Shown in pieces: positions 43,501 through 55,187 of a stretch of DNA of 64,000 nucleotides. Source of the stretch: Distichodus sexfasciatus (Eukaryota > Chordata > Actinopteri > Characiformes > Distichodontidae); contig JAVGVS010000008.1 in assembly GCA_032718565.1 (NCBI GenBank), positions 2,107,579 to 2,171,578 on the forward strand, written 5' to 3'. The notes under the pieces are model-generated. The model did not search any database. It had not been told where the DNA came from and saw only the letters and a program-made list of their open reading frames with translations. Positions within the stretch are counted from its first letter, which is position 1; each line of letters opens with the position of its first letter. Made by a program: the position numbers and the translations under genes.

Positions 43501-45105
43501 TTTACACTTATAATTCTAAACCAGCGTTACATTAGTTTGACAATCCTAACTGTAATCCCTAGAAGTCCACAAGTTCCACATTCTGCTGCTGACTTCGCAG
43601 CCTCTGTACAGATTACATGGGTGCTAACACCATAGGGAAATATTGTATACCCTTTACGATCGTTTGGATTTTGACATTTATTTGATTTGTTCATATTTGT
43701 GTTATTATGCGTTAGTATTTAAAATGACATAATATTAAGAGCTTAACTGTTGCTTAATTGACACAGTTTAAAGTGGACAGGTCAGGTTTTAACGTAATGT
43801 CTGTGTTTATCGTGTTATAACTGTTTTGTCCAGCAGATGGCGCTAAAGTAGCTTCATATTCACGCAATGCCATTAAAATTTGCTACAGTTCTGCTTTATT
43901 TCCCTCCACGTTTAGCCTCAGTCGTATGAGAAGTACTTATGTCATAATCCTACACATGCTTGTAAATGGCTAAAAATATACAGTTTAATTGATCATGGCG
44001 TATTATAGAATGTACACATTATGATTATTACACATCATTTGAAACGTAGTTAATTCTTGTTTTATGACAGCGTTTCTCAATCCCAGTCCTCGCCGCCCAC
44101 CGCTCTGCACATATTTGGTATTTCCTGCACTGTCGCACGCTGGTCCTACGTTGCTAATTAGCTAATCAGTAGCATCAGCTGTGCTGTGGGAAGGGGAAGT
44201 CGAATCTGTGCAGAGCGGTGGTCCGTGAGGACAGGGATTGAGAAACGCTGTTTTATGACATCAGGTGACTAGAAAATATACTGTTTATCCATTTTATTCA
44301 GCATTCGAGTAAACCAATGACTGTCGGTGGAGCACTGCTTCCCGATTTCACGACTTGCTCAGTTACAGTTTCTGGCGCTCTGCCTAAACCTCTTGGGGGA
44401 GGCTCTCAGGAAATCTTAAGTCCTTAACTTCCCTGCAATTCGAACCATGATTACAGTTAATTTCAGTATTCAAATGTAGGGTGATATGAGATAAGAAAAT
44501 TCCAATCTTTGCACCATCCTTGGTTGAATATGGTTTAAAAGCTGCATTAAGTAGCTTTATTCTACCCTTCACATAACTATATGAAGCATAAAGGAATTGG
44601 AGCCTTTGTTTCGAATTATTTACTGTGAGCTGTTATTGTTTGTGCCTAATGTGCCATGAAGTTCAGACTCAACTTCCCATTACTTTTAATCACATAATGT
44701 CAAGTGGATCTGCAGATAAAATTACAGTCTGACCCTAAACTCCATGCTCTTCCAAAAGATGCAGTAAAAAGATAAGATACCATAAGCAGGATTTGAAACT
44801 AGTACAAAATGTAATGTCTGAGGTCCATTAAGGATATTTAACATATTTATTTTCCACCAAACAAGTAACTAAACATGAGTAAAATGTATACTTTAGCAAT
44901 GTATTCTGACAGAAACCTATACATCGTTATCTGCAGATTGTCGTCAAAGACTTTTACATCTTTGTACCTGATTGCCCAAAGTGTAGTAGCGTTTGTCTGC
45001 TGCCCTCCGGTGGCTGGTCGTCGTCTCTGCAGGTCGGGTGAAAATCCCATCAACACAATCAGTCTCTTTCTCTGCCTCTTTCTGTTTCTCCATCTCTTCA
45101 ACCAT
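34564..45105 (-). CDS. plekhg6: Pleckstrin homology and RhoGEF domain protein G6
   Basis: Fourteen coding exons join in phase (974 aa): 44968-45105, 42905-43030, 42410-42568, 41858-41953, 41725-41775, 41256-41405, 40610-40720, 40317-40466, 40069-40203, 39673-39792, 39453-39585, 37201-37316, 35761-37022 and 34564-34741. Residues about 150-345 form the DH (Dbl homology) domain, with the hallmark HQRITKYPLLLKSIL. The PH domain follows (about 375-495; LLLTDVLLLTKSQKK, then SDLDCAINVYSV). The long C-terminal half is Ser/Lys-rich and disordered and ends in an acidic exon with WPGWCFDDDEVLEFL. The protein would load GTP on Rho-family GTPases, acting on actin. PLEKHG5 is the closest alternative, but the neighbours (tnfrsf1a, cd27, lag3) match human PLEKHG6 at 12p13.31. 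The start ATG lies just after CTCACAG, so a non-coding upstream exon is likely. The donor of exon 2 (GAG|GTGCTG) is weak. Confidence 0.88.
34855..35228 (+). repeat. LINE-tail-type interspersed repeat (full copy)
   Basis: It opens ATTCATTCATGCATTATCTG, then AACCGCTTAATCC, and contains the conserved blocks CAATTTAGAGTCACCAATTT and GGAGGAAACTGGAGCACCCG, ending in the tRNA-like GAGGCGGCAGCGCTAAACAC. This is a very common fish repeat. It lies in the last plekhg6 intron, opposite to the gene. Relatives: 26120, 55192, 59697 and 60253. Confidence 0.75.
39828..40015 (-). repeat. Diverged SINE in a plekhg6 intron
   Basis: TTTATGACATTTAACAGAGA, TCCAGAGTGACTACC and CTCTGGGGCAACTTGCTCAG match the inverted SINE family seen at 1800 and 24274. 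It lies between the exons that join the DH and PH domains. Confidence 0.55.
42165..42325 (-). repeat. tRNA-derived SINE (family C)
   Basis: In reverse it starts GGGCAGTTGGTAGCATAACG with a GGTCGCCGGGTCAAGTCC B-box, then the GGTATGACTGAGGTACC and GATGGGTCAAATGCAG blocks shared with 16590-16835. It lies in the plekhg6 intron just downstream (in gene order) of the exon at 42410-42568. Confidence 0.7.
44069..44249. mobile_element. Intact foldback MITE with 10-bp target duplication
   Basis: The 181-bp element starts AGCGTTTCTCAATCCC and ends with its inverse; inverted arms extend to about 43 bp with a few mismatches and include CACCGCTCTGCACA. It is flanked on both sides by GTTTTATGAC, an exact 10-bp direct repeat. 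No coding capacity. It lies in the first coding intron of plekhg6. A 9-11 bp duplication suggests a Mutator-like (MULE) source, though this is inferred. Confidence 0.85.
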
Positions 45106-45569
45106 CCTGTGAGCATTCAGATCTATTTTCTTTGGAGGGCGTCATATTACATCCTGTTCAGAGGGATGACTATGGGGTGGAAAAGGGGACTGGGATTATT
45201 TCAAATGTGTTTATTTGAAATTCAACATGATTCTTATGTATCTTGTGATTGATGGTGTTTTAAAAGCTATCAGGGTCTGCTAGTTTTTCAGTTGTATATT
45301 TTGCATTAGCATTATAAAGATTATTGATTAAACAGCATTTTGGATAGTGAAAGACATGATAGGTGTAAAAATAGGATATTTTTTCAGTCTAATAGATTGG
45401 CATTGACTACCATTTTTGTTTTCATTAAAAGAAGTTAAAGCTTATGATACAGGTATACTTTGGAAAGTCACAATACATTGTTACTGGTGAGAAATAGAGA
45501 AATGGCATCAACTAAAGGATCAAACCAACACAGTGCATACATCCTACTATTATCTTTCTCATTATGATC

Positions 45570-45939
45570 TAGGGGTGTAATGATACATCAGTCTATATTG
45601 ATATATCAGTCTGAAAAGAAAACATTGATCAGACCTAATAAAAAATGTAAAGCAACTCTATATTGAACCGAAGGTTTGTTTTTTAGTAAAAGAGGAAATA
45701 GTTTTTCATTTAAATGTCAGATTGAGCTCAGGAATAAAAATGGCAAATTATTTTAGTGAATTATTATGAATATAAGTGATTAAATTAGCAAATGATATTC
45801 TAGTTATAACATTGATTGCTGACTCTCTGAAATGAATCAGTCAAAACTGTATCATAGCAGACTTGGTGATATTGGGAGACATTGTACATTCAATCTATAT
45901 AATATCATACAGTAATGAAATTTGTAATTTACACCCCTA
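45570..45939. mobile_element. hAT-type MITE with 8-bp target duplication
   Basis: Inverted ends TAGGGGTGTAA and TTACACCCCTA enclose 370 bp without a reading frame. The flanks TTATGATC and TTAGGATC form an 8-bp duplication with one mismatch, as expected for hAT transposition. Confidence 0.75.
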
Positions 45940-47234
45940 TTAGGATCGTCTACTTTACTCTGCTGAAACACAGATCATGGTACTTTTCCACTATCATTCA
46001 TCAATGTAAGGACACAGAAACATCTATATCTTGACTTTTGTATCTGAACTGTATGTAAATGATCATCAAACAGTGTCTCTTAGTTTATTAATTTGTGACA
46101 AAATATCAGATAAAAAGCAAAGGGGACAAATAGTTATACTAAGACATATGAAGATAATGAAAGAGAAACACACATTTCAAAACTAAGGTTGCCAACAGAC
46201 CTCATGACATTACCAAACTTGGCATTAACCTTCTAGTAACATAGCTTTTGTACAGGAAAATTGTCTCCATCAGAAGTTTTGGAGAAATACGTAAAGAAGA
46301 TGCACAATAAACCCAACAGAGGTCAATTTACTACCGAGTGATATTTACGGTATTCTAAGTGTAATATGAAAACACCATGATTCACATTTACCCACATGTA
46401 GACATTAAATAATGAAGGTGATTCACTAGTGACACTCAGACACTTTTTCACACCAACCACAACCCACACACAACTGACATCACTCTGTATCAAAACACCA
46501 GCGTTTCTTGAAAAAACACTGCAAGTCTCTGTCTCTACATGTCTTGTTACTGTACTCCACACAGAAAGCTCTCTACCGTGAAAGAATAGAATCACCTCGA
46601 TATACAGGAAAGTCAGAGTGGTAAGCAGCAAAGCTGACTAATATAAACCAGACTCAAGCTTAGGCCCAAACCAATAAACACAGACATACACACAAAGAAG
46701 GATAGGGAGACAGAAATGCCCAGCTAAAGTCAGAGCACAGTCCTACCTGAGCTACGTCTGGTTTTCTCAGTCAGTCATTTTTAGTATCTGTCACTTCTGT
46801 CAGCCTCAGTATTGCTTCCTGACTCTCTTTTTCTCTTAACTTTTCTGTCTATCCCTCCCTCTGTTATTGTTCCTCTCTCCTTTTTTGACAGCCCAGCCTA
46901 TGGTAACTGGCCCAGCGAGAAAGCCTGGATTCTTTTAGGTAGTTTTGCTCATTAGAGATAAGGTGCGGGCTTTAGAGTTTGCGCCTGAGTGCTGACAGAC
47001 AAATGCAGAGCAGTTTGATCAAGGCTGAGGGTTGAAGCCGTGCCATATTCATTAAAGCATTTTTACAATGATATGTGAAGGAAATAGAGTTCTATAAATA
47101 TGTTTCACATCGGCACGAGAAAGAGTTTTGAGGAGAAAGACAAGAAAATCTCAGTATCTAAAGATCTTGAAGTGTTGACAAGTTACATTTATTAGGCTTA
47201 GATTTCCTGGATGATTCATGGGCTCCAGTGAACA

Positions 47235-47470
47235 GCGTAGACAGGAAGAGGTAGAGAGAGGGAGAGTGTGTGAGGGAGAAAGAGAGTGAGAATAAGAGAC
47301 AGAGGGAAAGAGAGAGAGAAAGAGAGACAGAAGGAGCGAGAAACAGAGAGGCAGAAAGGAGGAGACAGAGAGAGAGAGAAAATTTCAGAGAGAGGTAGAC
47401 AGATAAAGAGAGAGAGACAGACAGATGGACTGTCAGAATTAGATAGAGAGAAAGACAGATAGCGAAAGAG
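47235..47470. repeat. Purine-rich GA tract
   Basis: Degenerate GAGA-rich sequence with few pyrimidines on the plus strand; the minus-strand Ser/Leu-rich frame through it is an artefact. Confidence 0.8.
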
Positions 47471-48002
47471 ATTATTGTTAAAGCACATAAGGAGTAAATG
47501 AGCTGTGAGGAGGGAGGGAAGTGAGAGGAGAGCTGGTGAGCTGAACCAGACGCAGAAGTGTGAGAAACATCATCAGAGGAGCATTTATGTGTTTAATGAG
47601 GAATGTGGTTAGTCAACATGTCAATCATAATACTTATACAGGCATTAGAAATAGACGTGCACACATCAGATTTGCACAACGCATGTCATAATCATAATTC
47701 CAGAGTAATATCAGCAGTCTGCTGCAGCGTCCTGTTGGAGCCAACTTACAATAACAGGCTTAAAATGATTATAGTATATATGATTATCGTATACAACATT
47801 ACAATATTGTATATACTCTTTCATAAATCTGTAATGTCCATATTAGTGTTAGAGAGAAACTAATATCCAGAAGCAAATTCCTCATACATTTCTTAAAAGT
47901 CTACTATACTAATATATCTGATTCTGATTTAAAACTATAGATTACTACTTTGTTGACATTGGAGGAAAATTATTTGTATTTTGTTTGAAATAAGGTCTGG
48001 TG

Positions 48003-48195
48003 GTGGTCTTGTGGTGGGATGCTCGCTTCTACACCAAAGGGCAACAGTTCAAATCCTATCTGCAGCACCACCACCTCTGTGTCCCTGAGCAAGATCCTAA
48101 CCCCAAGTTGCTATCACAGAAAACAGTCCGTGGAAATTATGAAGTCGAAGTCGCTCTGGATAAGAGGTTCTGCTAAATGCTGTAAATGTAAATGG
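48003..48195 (+). repeat. tRNA-derived SINE, near full length
   Basis: The head GGTGGTCTTGTGGTGGGATG, then GCTCGCTTCTACACC (A-box region), is followed by AACAGTTCAAATCC (B-box), a middle CCCTGAGCAAGATCCTAACC and the tail CTCTGGATAAGAGG then TAAATGCTGTAAATG. It gives the orientation for the other copies of this family. Confidence 0.75.
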
Positions 48196-49466
48196 AAGTT
48201 TAATACTGGTCCTAATCTTTGAGCAAGATTAAGAACACAATCATATTACACAATTTGTAAAATAAAACCTCAGTGTTGGAGATGCAGGCAGCAGACGTGG
48301 CCAGCATCCAGCAGTGCTTGAGGGCGGTGCCTTGCTCAGTGCTCAGTGGTACCTTTAATCAGTTTGGGATTTGAACAGGCGACACTTCAATCTATTCCAG
48401 ACTGTCTTTGTAATTATTCACTCTGAATTACAGTCTGCAAAATGTTGCAAAGGTACATTCTATGAAATTCAGTACATTATTTTTCCAAAAGAACAATTCA
48501 GTCATAGTAAGACAGAACATTTTTTTATTTAGTTTTTCATTCAAAAGGTTGATGCCATAGTTGCTAGACTTAACAAATAGTTTGACCAAAAATCAGCGTG
48601 ATTCTTTGTTTGAGCTACTGCACTTCATGATCCAGGTCGGCACTCGTTCAGCACATGACAAAACTAGCACAGAACTGGTCCAGAAACATGGTAAATGGAA
48701 AACACAGTAAGAGAGCTTCAGAACAACGTTTTGGCATTGTGACAAGCCTGTGGTTCCGCTTTTTGTACATTCAAAATGTCACTCACCAAGTTTGCTTTGA
48801 TGTCAACAAGAGAATAGAAAGGTTTAGGGAGATTTGAATATTGTTTTTTGACTGGTTTTCACTTCTCACAAAATTTGGGAACGTATACCCGTACCAAAAC
48901 AAATTGATCTGATTTTCAGCTAGACTACTCCTTCAAGAGTTTTTGTACTATTAAAGTAAAATATCTAACATAAAAAAATCACGTTAAGAGATACACTGTT
49001 ACATTCATTTATAACAAAATTTTATTAAGAAATATAAATCCTACAGCACATAATGATTAAATGCTGAATTATTCTGAATTGGAAAGATTAGAGTTCGATA
49101 CCAAATCAACAATGCAAGGCATCTAATACAAAGTGCACATAGCCCCAAAACTGCTAATGTGGCTAATATAAACAGAAGCTAACGTGGACTTTCCATGCGA
49201 CAAAAGACCGTTCAGTTCAAACCACATTACAGTCCCATTTATTCAGACGACAGAGAGTCAATTAGAGAATTAGAGAAACCAAGCATGATAGTACAGACAT
49301 TATAATGTAATAAATTAATTTGTCATTCTTTTACATCTAAAAAAAACTTGCTTACAAACTGTTTACTGCATTTAGTTACTAATATTTTCCCATATATAGC
49401 CAATTTCTTGAGCAAAGTGTCTCTGGTACCCCCAATTTTTGTAACAGTGACTCAGTTACATATTAG

Positions 49467-49751
49467 TAGAGGTGTTGAAATTGATCACATAACTGATGCA
49501 TTGCTATGCAGACCTGGGCGATTGATGATCAGTGCAGTGGCCGACCATAATTGATTATATCAATGACATTGGTTGGTGATTTTCTGGCTTTCTAGTTAAA
49601 AAGAACATTCTGGTTGTAACTTTGACTGCCTGATGCAGAAAAAAATGAATGGATGCATTGAGATGCATCGTGATGTCGCATCACATCGAATCAATGACAT
49701 GATAATCGTAATTGAATCAAATTGTGAGACCAGTGAAGGGTCACACCTCTA
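49467..49751. mobile_element. hAT-type MITE with 8-bp target duplication
   Basis: Ends TAGAGGTGT and ACACCTCTA are inverted; flanks CATATTAG and CATTTTAG make an 8-bp duplication with one mismatch. The 285-bp interior has no coding potential. Confidence 0.7.
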
Positions 49752-51005
49752 CATTTTAGCATTTTATTATTCTATGACTCAGGCTCACATGTGAAGAATG
49801 TTTATGATATCTCCATATGAGATGGCACTGAAATACTGCTAACAAAAGCTCAAGCTGCACCAAGTTGCTAAAACAGTGTAGACGATTATGGTTTTTCCCT
49901 CTCAGAAAGGGAAATACAATATTACTCAAAAGAATGATAAACCACAAATAGTTACTCTTTCTGCCTGGTACTATTCCACTAAGATAGTAATTAGCACTCT
50001 TCTGTCTTTGGAATGGAAGTTAATCAAGACTAAGTGGATGCACTAAAATGAATACTGCATTAATGTTTAATAATGATTAATGTTAATTAATATTAATGTA
50101 TTTCCACATCCACATCCAAGTTCTCCCTGTTTAACGCTTGTGTACATGAGACCCCTAATGAATGATAACATTGAAGGAATACAAAAAGTATAAAAGAAAT
50201 TGGGAATATTCCTAGACAGGGCTAATTGTCTTTACAATTAATATAAAATAAGGAGCTTACAGACAAAGACCCTGCCGTTGAGATTTCATAATAAAACATT
50301 ATGTACATCTACTCTCCTCTGCAACTGAGGAGCTACAGTTATGTGTTCCTGAGACCCAATATGTCTCACAATCAATATGACTTTGGTGGTTTGAGTGACA
50401 CTGTCCACTCCTGAAGACTGGACGAGCACACTTTTTTTGGCAATAACAAGTGGATGTACAGAGTTTGAAAAGCTGAAGAACACTCTGCAACTAAACTGAC
50501 CCACAGAGGATGTGTCCACCCTTCCTGCCTGCAGCTCTTTGGCATTGTGCAATGAGAAACTTTCAAGAGCTGGAAATAGGAGTGCAATAACATGACGGAG
50601 ATCAAAAGCAGAACCAAGCTTAACATGGCCCGATACCAACAGAATGCAAACAGACATACACTTTCTGCACTTTTTGTAGACTTATAAGAAAGGCTGGAGT
50701 AAAAACAGGTGTAATATGTCTTTTTGGTGAGTTAGTGACACCGTTTATCATCTGAAATAGTCTTAAGTCACCACAATAAATGTGCAGCGCATGCATAATC
50801 AAAGTGTTAAAGGCTGTATTGCTGTGCAGTTATGCTGTATAGCATAATGCAAGTATAAAAGGATGTAAATGCTGTGCATCAAATAAGCAATATATGTAAA
50901 AACAAAATCTGTTTTTTTATTAATGCCCTTTCCATTTTGAGTGAAATAAAGTCTGTGCATGTACAGAAGACGTATTTAAACTGCAAGTCGACATCGTGTA
51001 CACGC

Positions 51006-54000
51006 TCACATGCACGAGGAGTGTGTGAGTATTAGGGTCTCATTGCAGTACTTGTTCTCGATGCTTTCTGCACAACCGTTCAAATACATGTCCCTCAGCC
51101 TGTCTAGACACTCCTGCAAGAGCGGCTGCGACACCACGGATTTTCCTCCCCCAACATGGCTGTCAATCCAAACCTTCATCATCTGATACTGGGCTTCAAA
51201 GAAGGTCCGGTTATCTCGCTCCGCTCTCTCGATGTCCTGCTCAGAGACATTAAGATGACGCACGAGTTCTTTGAAGCGACTGACAGGGACCTGGTTCAGC
51301 ACGTAGTAAATAAAGTCATGGGCTAGAAGAAACAGAGAAGGGAGTGTAAAAGTGTATGTCATGTTAGTTCAAACAATTCAACCTCTCAAAAAAGGCACAT
51401 TCACAAATTAGTGAAACTGATGCAATTCACATAACAAAAATGATGAAACAGACACAAACTGCAAGTCAACATCAATATTTTAAAATAATGAGGAAGTTCA
51501 GTGTAAAAGTTTCCAAAGACCCAAGAAAAGAAAAACTTTTTGCATGGCAACAACAGCAGTAGTGCTACACACACACACCAAAGAAAGGCTTGTTCATGTG
51601 GATTTATTAAGACCCAATCTCACAGTTTCAATTATTTTAAGAATCTTTATTTTGCAATAAATGTCATGAATAAGACAATATTTGAGTAAATAATAAATAA
51701 TACATGTATAAGTAAATATATCATTTGGATTAATCAACTAATAAATAAAATAATCCATAGATTCATTGACAACATAGCAATTAGTGTCAGTCCCAAATTC
51801 TACTAATGTGTCTCAGTGAGTCTCAGCAGCTGAATGCTATGGAAAAATCGAATACATGTAGATCAGCTAATGGAAAGCAACACTAAATGGCCGGATGTTG
51901 GGTTTATAAGTTTTGTGCAATGTGAGGCCTAAAAATCAGCATAAAAAGAACTTAATTTTCCATCCCACAAGACAAAATGTTTTTGGTAAGCATAGTGTGA
52001 ACCGGTAAACATACTTTTGATCTCTCTGGGGACACAGTCTGGAAGCTCCCGGTCCTGTTCACGCTCCACCTGGGAATTTGAGATGAGCTGATTGCTTTCC
52101 TTTACTGTGTCATGCATACTTCTGAACATCTGATCCTGCGATACAGAAAAAACAGAGATAAAGACCAAAACCAATGCACATCACAATATATTCAGATATA
52201 GTGTTTTCTGCTCAGGTGCATAGAGAGTACCTGCTTTCTCACTTGATTCTCAGGATCACATGACTCAGACTGACTTGACAGGGCATGCTTCCTCTTCCAA
52301 TGTGTGATTTTCTTACACGCACATACAGATCCCATAGCTAACGTCAGAATCACGCAAAAGGCTAGCATGAGGACTAAGGGAAGTGTGGGTGCTGAAAATG
52401 GAAATAACTCACTTTAGTGACACATCAAATATTACCATGCTCACCACTGTGTAAGCTGCTGAACCAAATCAAAATGTTAGCAAGCCAGGTTAACAATGAC
52501 TTCATTCTATTAACTCTCCACTAAAAATGGATATGTTTTAATGCCATCTCTCGCTCACACACACAAGCACAATAAGAGAGGATAGTGAAGGAGTCATATG
52601 TTACATTTCAGATGTGGAGTGGGATAGACATGGTCCATTCTAATGAAAGGGGTGGTGACATCTAGTTCATGGTTGGTTTTGTTCATAGGGCAACGAGTAG
52701 GTATAAGTTCACACGTAGTGTCTTTTTCCCAGTGACCTGATAAAATACAACAGTAAAGTTACTATGGCTGCTTAAAATGATAATATAACCTCAAAAGCAC
52801 ATAATGAAGGACAAAACATCAGTGAGTTATAATACTCAAAATGTGTGTGTGTGTGTGTGTGCACGTGTTTTGCTTAAGTCTTAAGTCTTAATTGTCAATG
52901 CTGACTCATTCAGCTATGGCTTTGCAAAGAAAAGGAAAGAGAAGAAAAGACAGGAAGAGAAGGTGTGAAAAAAAGAGCGAGAATCTGCTTACATGGTGCT
53001 GTTTGCCACTCTCCATTTCTACACTCTTTACAGCGCTCACATGATGTTGTGCTGCCACCTATGACTTTCTTGTAAAATCCTTCAACACAGCCACACACAG
53101 TGTCTTGTGTGTGTGTACACGGTGTTATCACCTTGTCATCTAAAAAGAAAAAAAGAGGGTGAAACTGATGCTTTATGAAAAGTGCTGTATGTAGTAGTGC
53201 ACGTGAAATGGCATTACTTCTTTTGTTGCATTTGTTGCATGAGAAGCAATTTGGAAAGTAGTTTGCCTTGCTCTGGAAAGTTCCAGGTTTGCATTTTTCA
53301 CATTTCGACCTCAGATCTTTTCCTTGGCATTCCTGCTTGAGTTTATACCCTGTTAGACATGGAAAGAGAGAGAAAGAGATTGAGGTTCATTAATTTTTTT
53401 GCAAACAATGGGCATCTGCCAGATGGTGAAGACAAAACTAGACAGCCAGTGCTCTCCTTTAAATATTCTCAGCCACCCTGATGCTTTGTGATGCTGCATT
53501 TAAAAACGGTCAGAGGATGCACAAATCTGCATTCATTTTAAGAGGCAGGAAGCTTCAATAAGGTGGTGGTGGTGGCGGCATAGTGGTAGGATACTTGCTT
53601 ACAGATCAAGAGATTGTAGAGGGATCTGCCAGATCTACCACCATTGGGACATTGAGCAAGGCCCTTGACCTTAACCCCAAGTTCCTCCAGGATAATTAGG
53701 AAATTATGTTGCTCTAGATAGTTCAGCTTTATAGATGAGCTTCTGCTAAATTCCTTATATATAAATACAGAGCATATATTGAGGAAACATTTGGGCACTA
53801 AACAAAATATATCTCTAATTTGGAGTGATACACTTTGAATGCACACCGATAACAGACGCAGTCACTATTAAAGACAATTTAGACTAATGGAAATTGTACC
53901 TGGTAGACACTTGTTACAGCAGATCTTATTATCACTTAGGTATTCATCTTCTGAGCAAGGTTTTGTATTATTTTGTAAATCCAAAGCTGCTTCTCCAACA

Positions 54001-54268
54001 CCCCTTTCAGGTTGAGGAACAGCTCTGGTTAGCGTAAAAAAAAGCTGGGTGGGATAGAAGAGACCAAGAGAGTTAAAAGGTTTCATAGTGAGTGACCAAA
54101 TGTGGTTAGCTATTATAAACACAGTTTGTCTTTCTTCCAGTAGCAATGTAACTCAGTAGTAGTACTGTTCATGATCATATTTAGTAGAGTGTATATTCTC
54201 ACCTGCAGAAACGCAATGCATAGAGAGCATTTCTTCTTCCATTTCCCTCTGTGGTGACTCTCCTCCAT
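51006..54268 (-). CDS. tnfrsf1a: TNF receptor superfamily member 1A (TNFR1)
   Basis: Eight coding exons join in phase (406 aa): 54203-54268, 53900-54044, 53218-53349, 52993-53139, 52605-52736, 52231-52391, 52015-52135 and 51006-51322. Exons 1-2 supply a signal peptide (CSLCIAFLQLFFTL). Four cysteine-rich domains follow to about residue 185, the first with KICCNKCLPG, others with SKCEKCKPGTF, TVCGCVEGFYKK and PCHWEKDTTCE. The transmembrane helix (about 209-231) is LPLVLMLAFCVILTLAMG. The last exon is a death domain (about 302-385; FKELVRHLNVSEQDIE, then VWIDSH). The receptor binds TNF and recruits TRADD to drive NF-kB signalling or cell death. Human TNFR1 is 455 aa. The neighbours plekhg6 and cd27 support orthology with the human 12p13.31 gene. 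Confidence 0.9.
53561..53765 (+). repeat. tRNA-derived SINE in tnfrsf1a intron 2
   Basis: Head GGCGGCATAGTGGTAGGATA, then CTTGCTTACAGATC, the middle GAGCAAGGCCCTTGACCTTA and a tail with GAGCTTCTGCTAAATT align with the copy at 48003-48195. Confidence 0.65.
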
Positions 54269-54524
54269 GGTGACTTGTGTTCTTGGCACGAGTTGTCTCT
54301 CACTTCATTAGGCCACAACTGACCTAACAGAAGTGAAAGTAAAGGGGTGGAAAAAAACCCAGATGAACACATTTCACACACCAAACTAACGTTATAATAA
54401 AATATCATTTTGGTCAGTATTTGATTAATTGCATATGAAAATTAAGCTTTAGAAAAACTCGGATTTAATTCTGGGAAACTTCCTGTTTCTTGGAAATTGT
54501 TGCGCAACACGCCAAGCTTAATGC

Positions 54525-55138
54525 TCAAGGTGCACCAGCAACAGGGATAACCGCAGGATTGTCAAGCAAAGTCCATTCAAGAATTTGGGGGCGCGTCACA
54601 AGGAGTGGACTGAGGCTGGAGTCAGCTCATCAAGAGCCACTACGCACAGACGAATCCTAGACATGGGCTACAAATATCGCATTCCTTGTGTCAAGCCACT
54701 CCTGAACCAGAGACAACGTCAGAAGTGTCTTACCTGGGCTGAGGAGAAAAAGAACTGGACTGTTGCTCAGTGGTCCAAAGTCCTTTTTTCAGATGAAAGT
54801 AAATTTTGCATGTCATTTGGAAATCAAGGTCCCAGAGTTTGGAGGAAGAGTGGAGAGGCACAGAATCCATGTTGCTTAAGGTCCAGTGTGAAGTTTCCAC
54901 AGTCAGTGATGATTTGGGGTGCCATGTCATCTGCTGGTGTTGGTCCACTGTGTTTTCTGAAGTCTACAGTCAGTGCAGCCATCTACCAGGAAATTTTAGA
55001 GCAATTCATGCTTCCTTCTGCTGACAAGCTTTGTGGAGATGTTGATTTCACCTGCCCACACTGCCAAAGGTACCAAAAGCTGGTTCAATGACCGTAGTGT
55101 TACTGTGCTTGATTGGCCAGCAAACTCACCTGACCGGG
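54525..55138 (+). pseudogene. Broken Tc1-family transposase
   Basis: An open frame from 54585 encodes the middle of a Tc1/mariner transposase: HKEWTEAGVSSSRATTHRRI, then RQRQKCLTWAEEK, KVLFSDESKF (first catalytic Asp) and SVMIWGAMSSAG. At about 55050 roughly 17 bp are missing, which removes the FQQD block with the second catalytic Asp and shifts the frame. The frame then resumes with DWPANSPD and stops before the third catalytic acid. The N-terminal DNA-binding region is also mostly absent. It cannot be active. It lies upstream of tnfrsf1a exon 1, between the divergent tnfrsf1a and cd27 genes. Confidence 0.9.
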
Positions 55139-55187
55139 TTTAAAAACGGTTTTCGGTATGAACCGGTATACCACCCAGCACTAATGT
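55139..55187 (+). mobile_element. hAT-like terminus abutting the Tc1 fragment
   Basis: GGTATGAACCGGTATACCAC, then CCAGCACTA, is a typical fish hAT end. It begins exactly where Tc1 similarity stops, so one element probably inserted into or recombined with the other. Confidence 0.35.

Larger units (their letters stand above)
45106..51005. other. Intergenic region between plekhg6 and tnfrsf1a
   Basis: It should hold the plekhg6 promoter and 5' UTR. A possible UTR exon ends at the minus-strand donor near 46745 (CTCAG|GTAGGA). Also present are two hAT-type MITEs, a purine-rich tract at 47235-47470, a SINE at 48003-48195, a SINE C fragment at about 48285-48400, and the 3' UTR of tnfrsf1a just left of 51006. 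No other gene is supported. Confidence 0.5.

Noticed and set aside
50286..50802. Overlapping minus-strand frames near 50.3-50.8 kb
   Set aside because: No splice sites, domain or composition bias; it lies in the expected 3' flank of tnfrsf1a.
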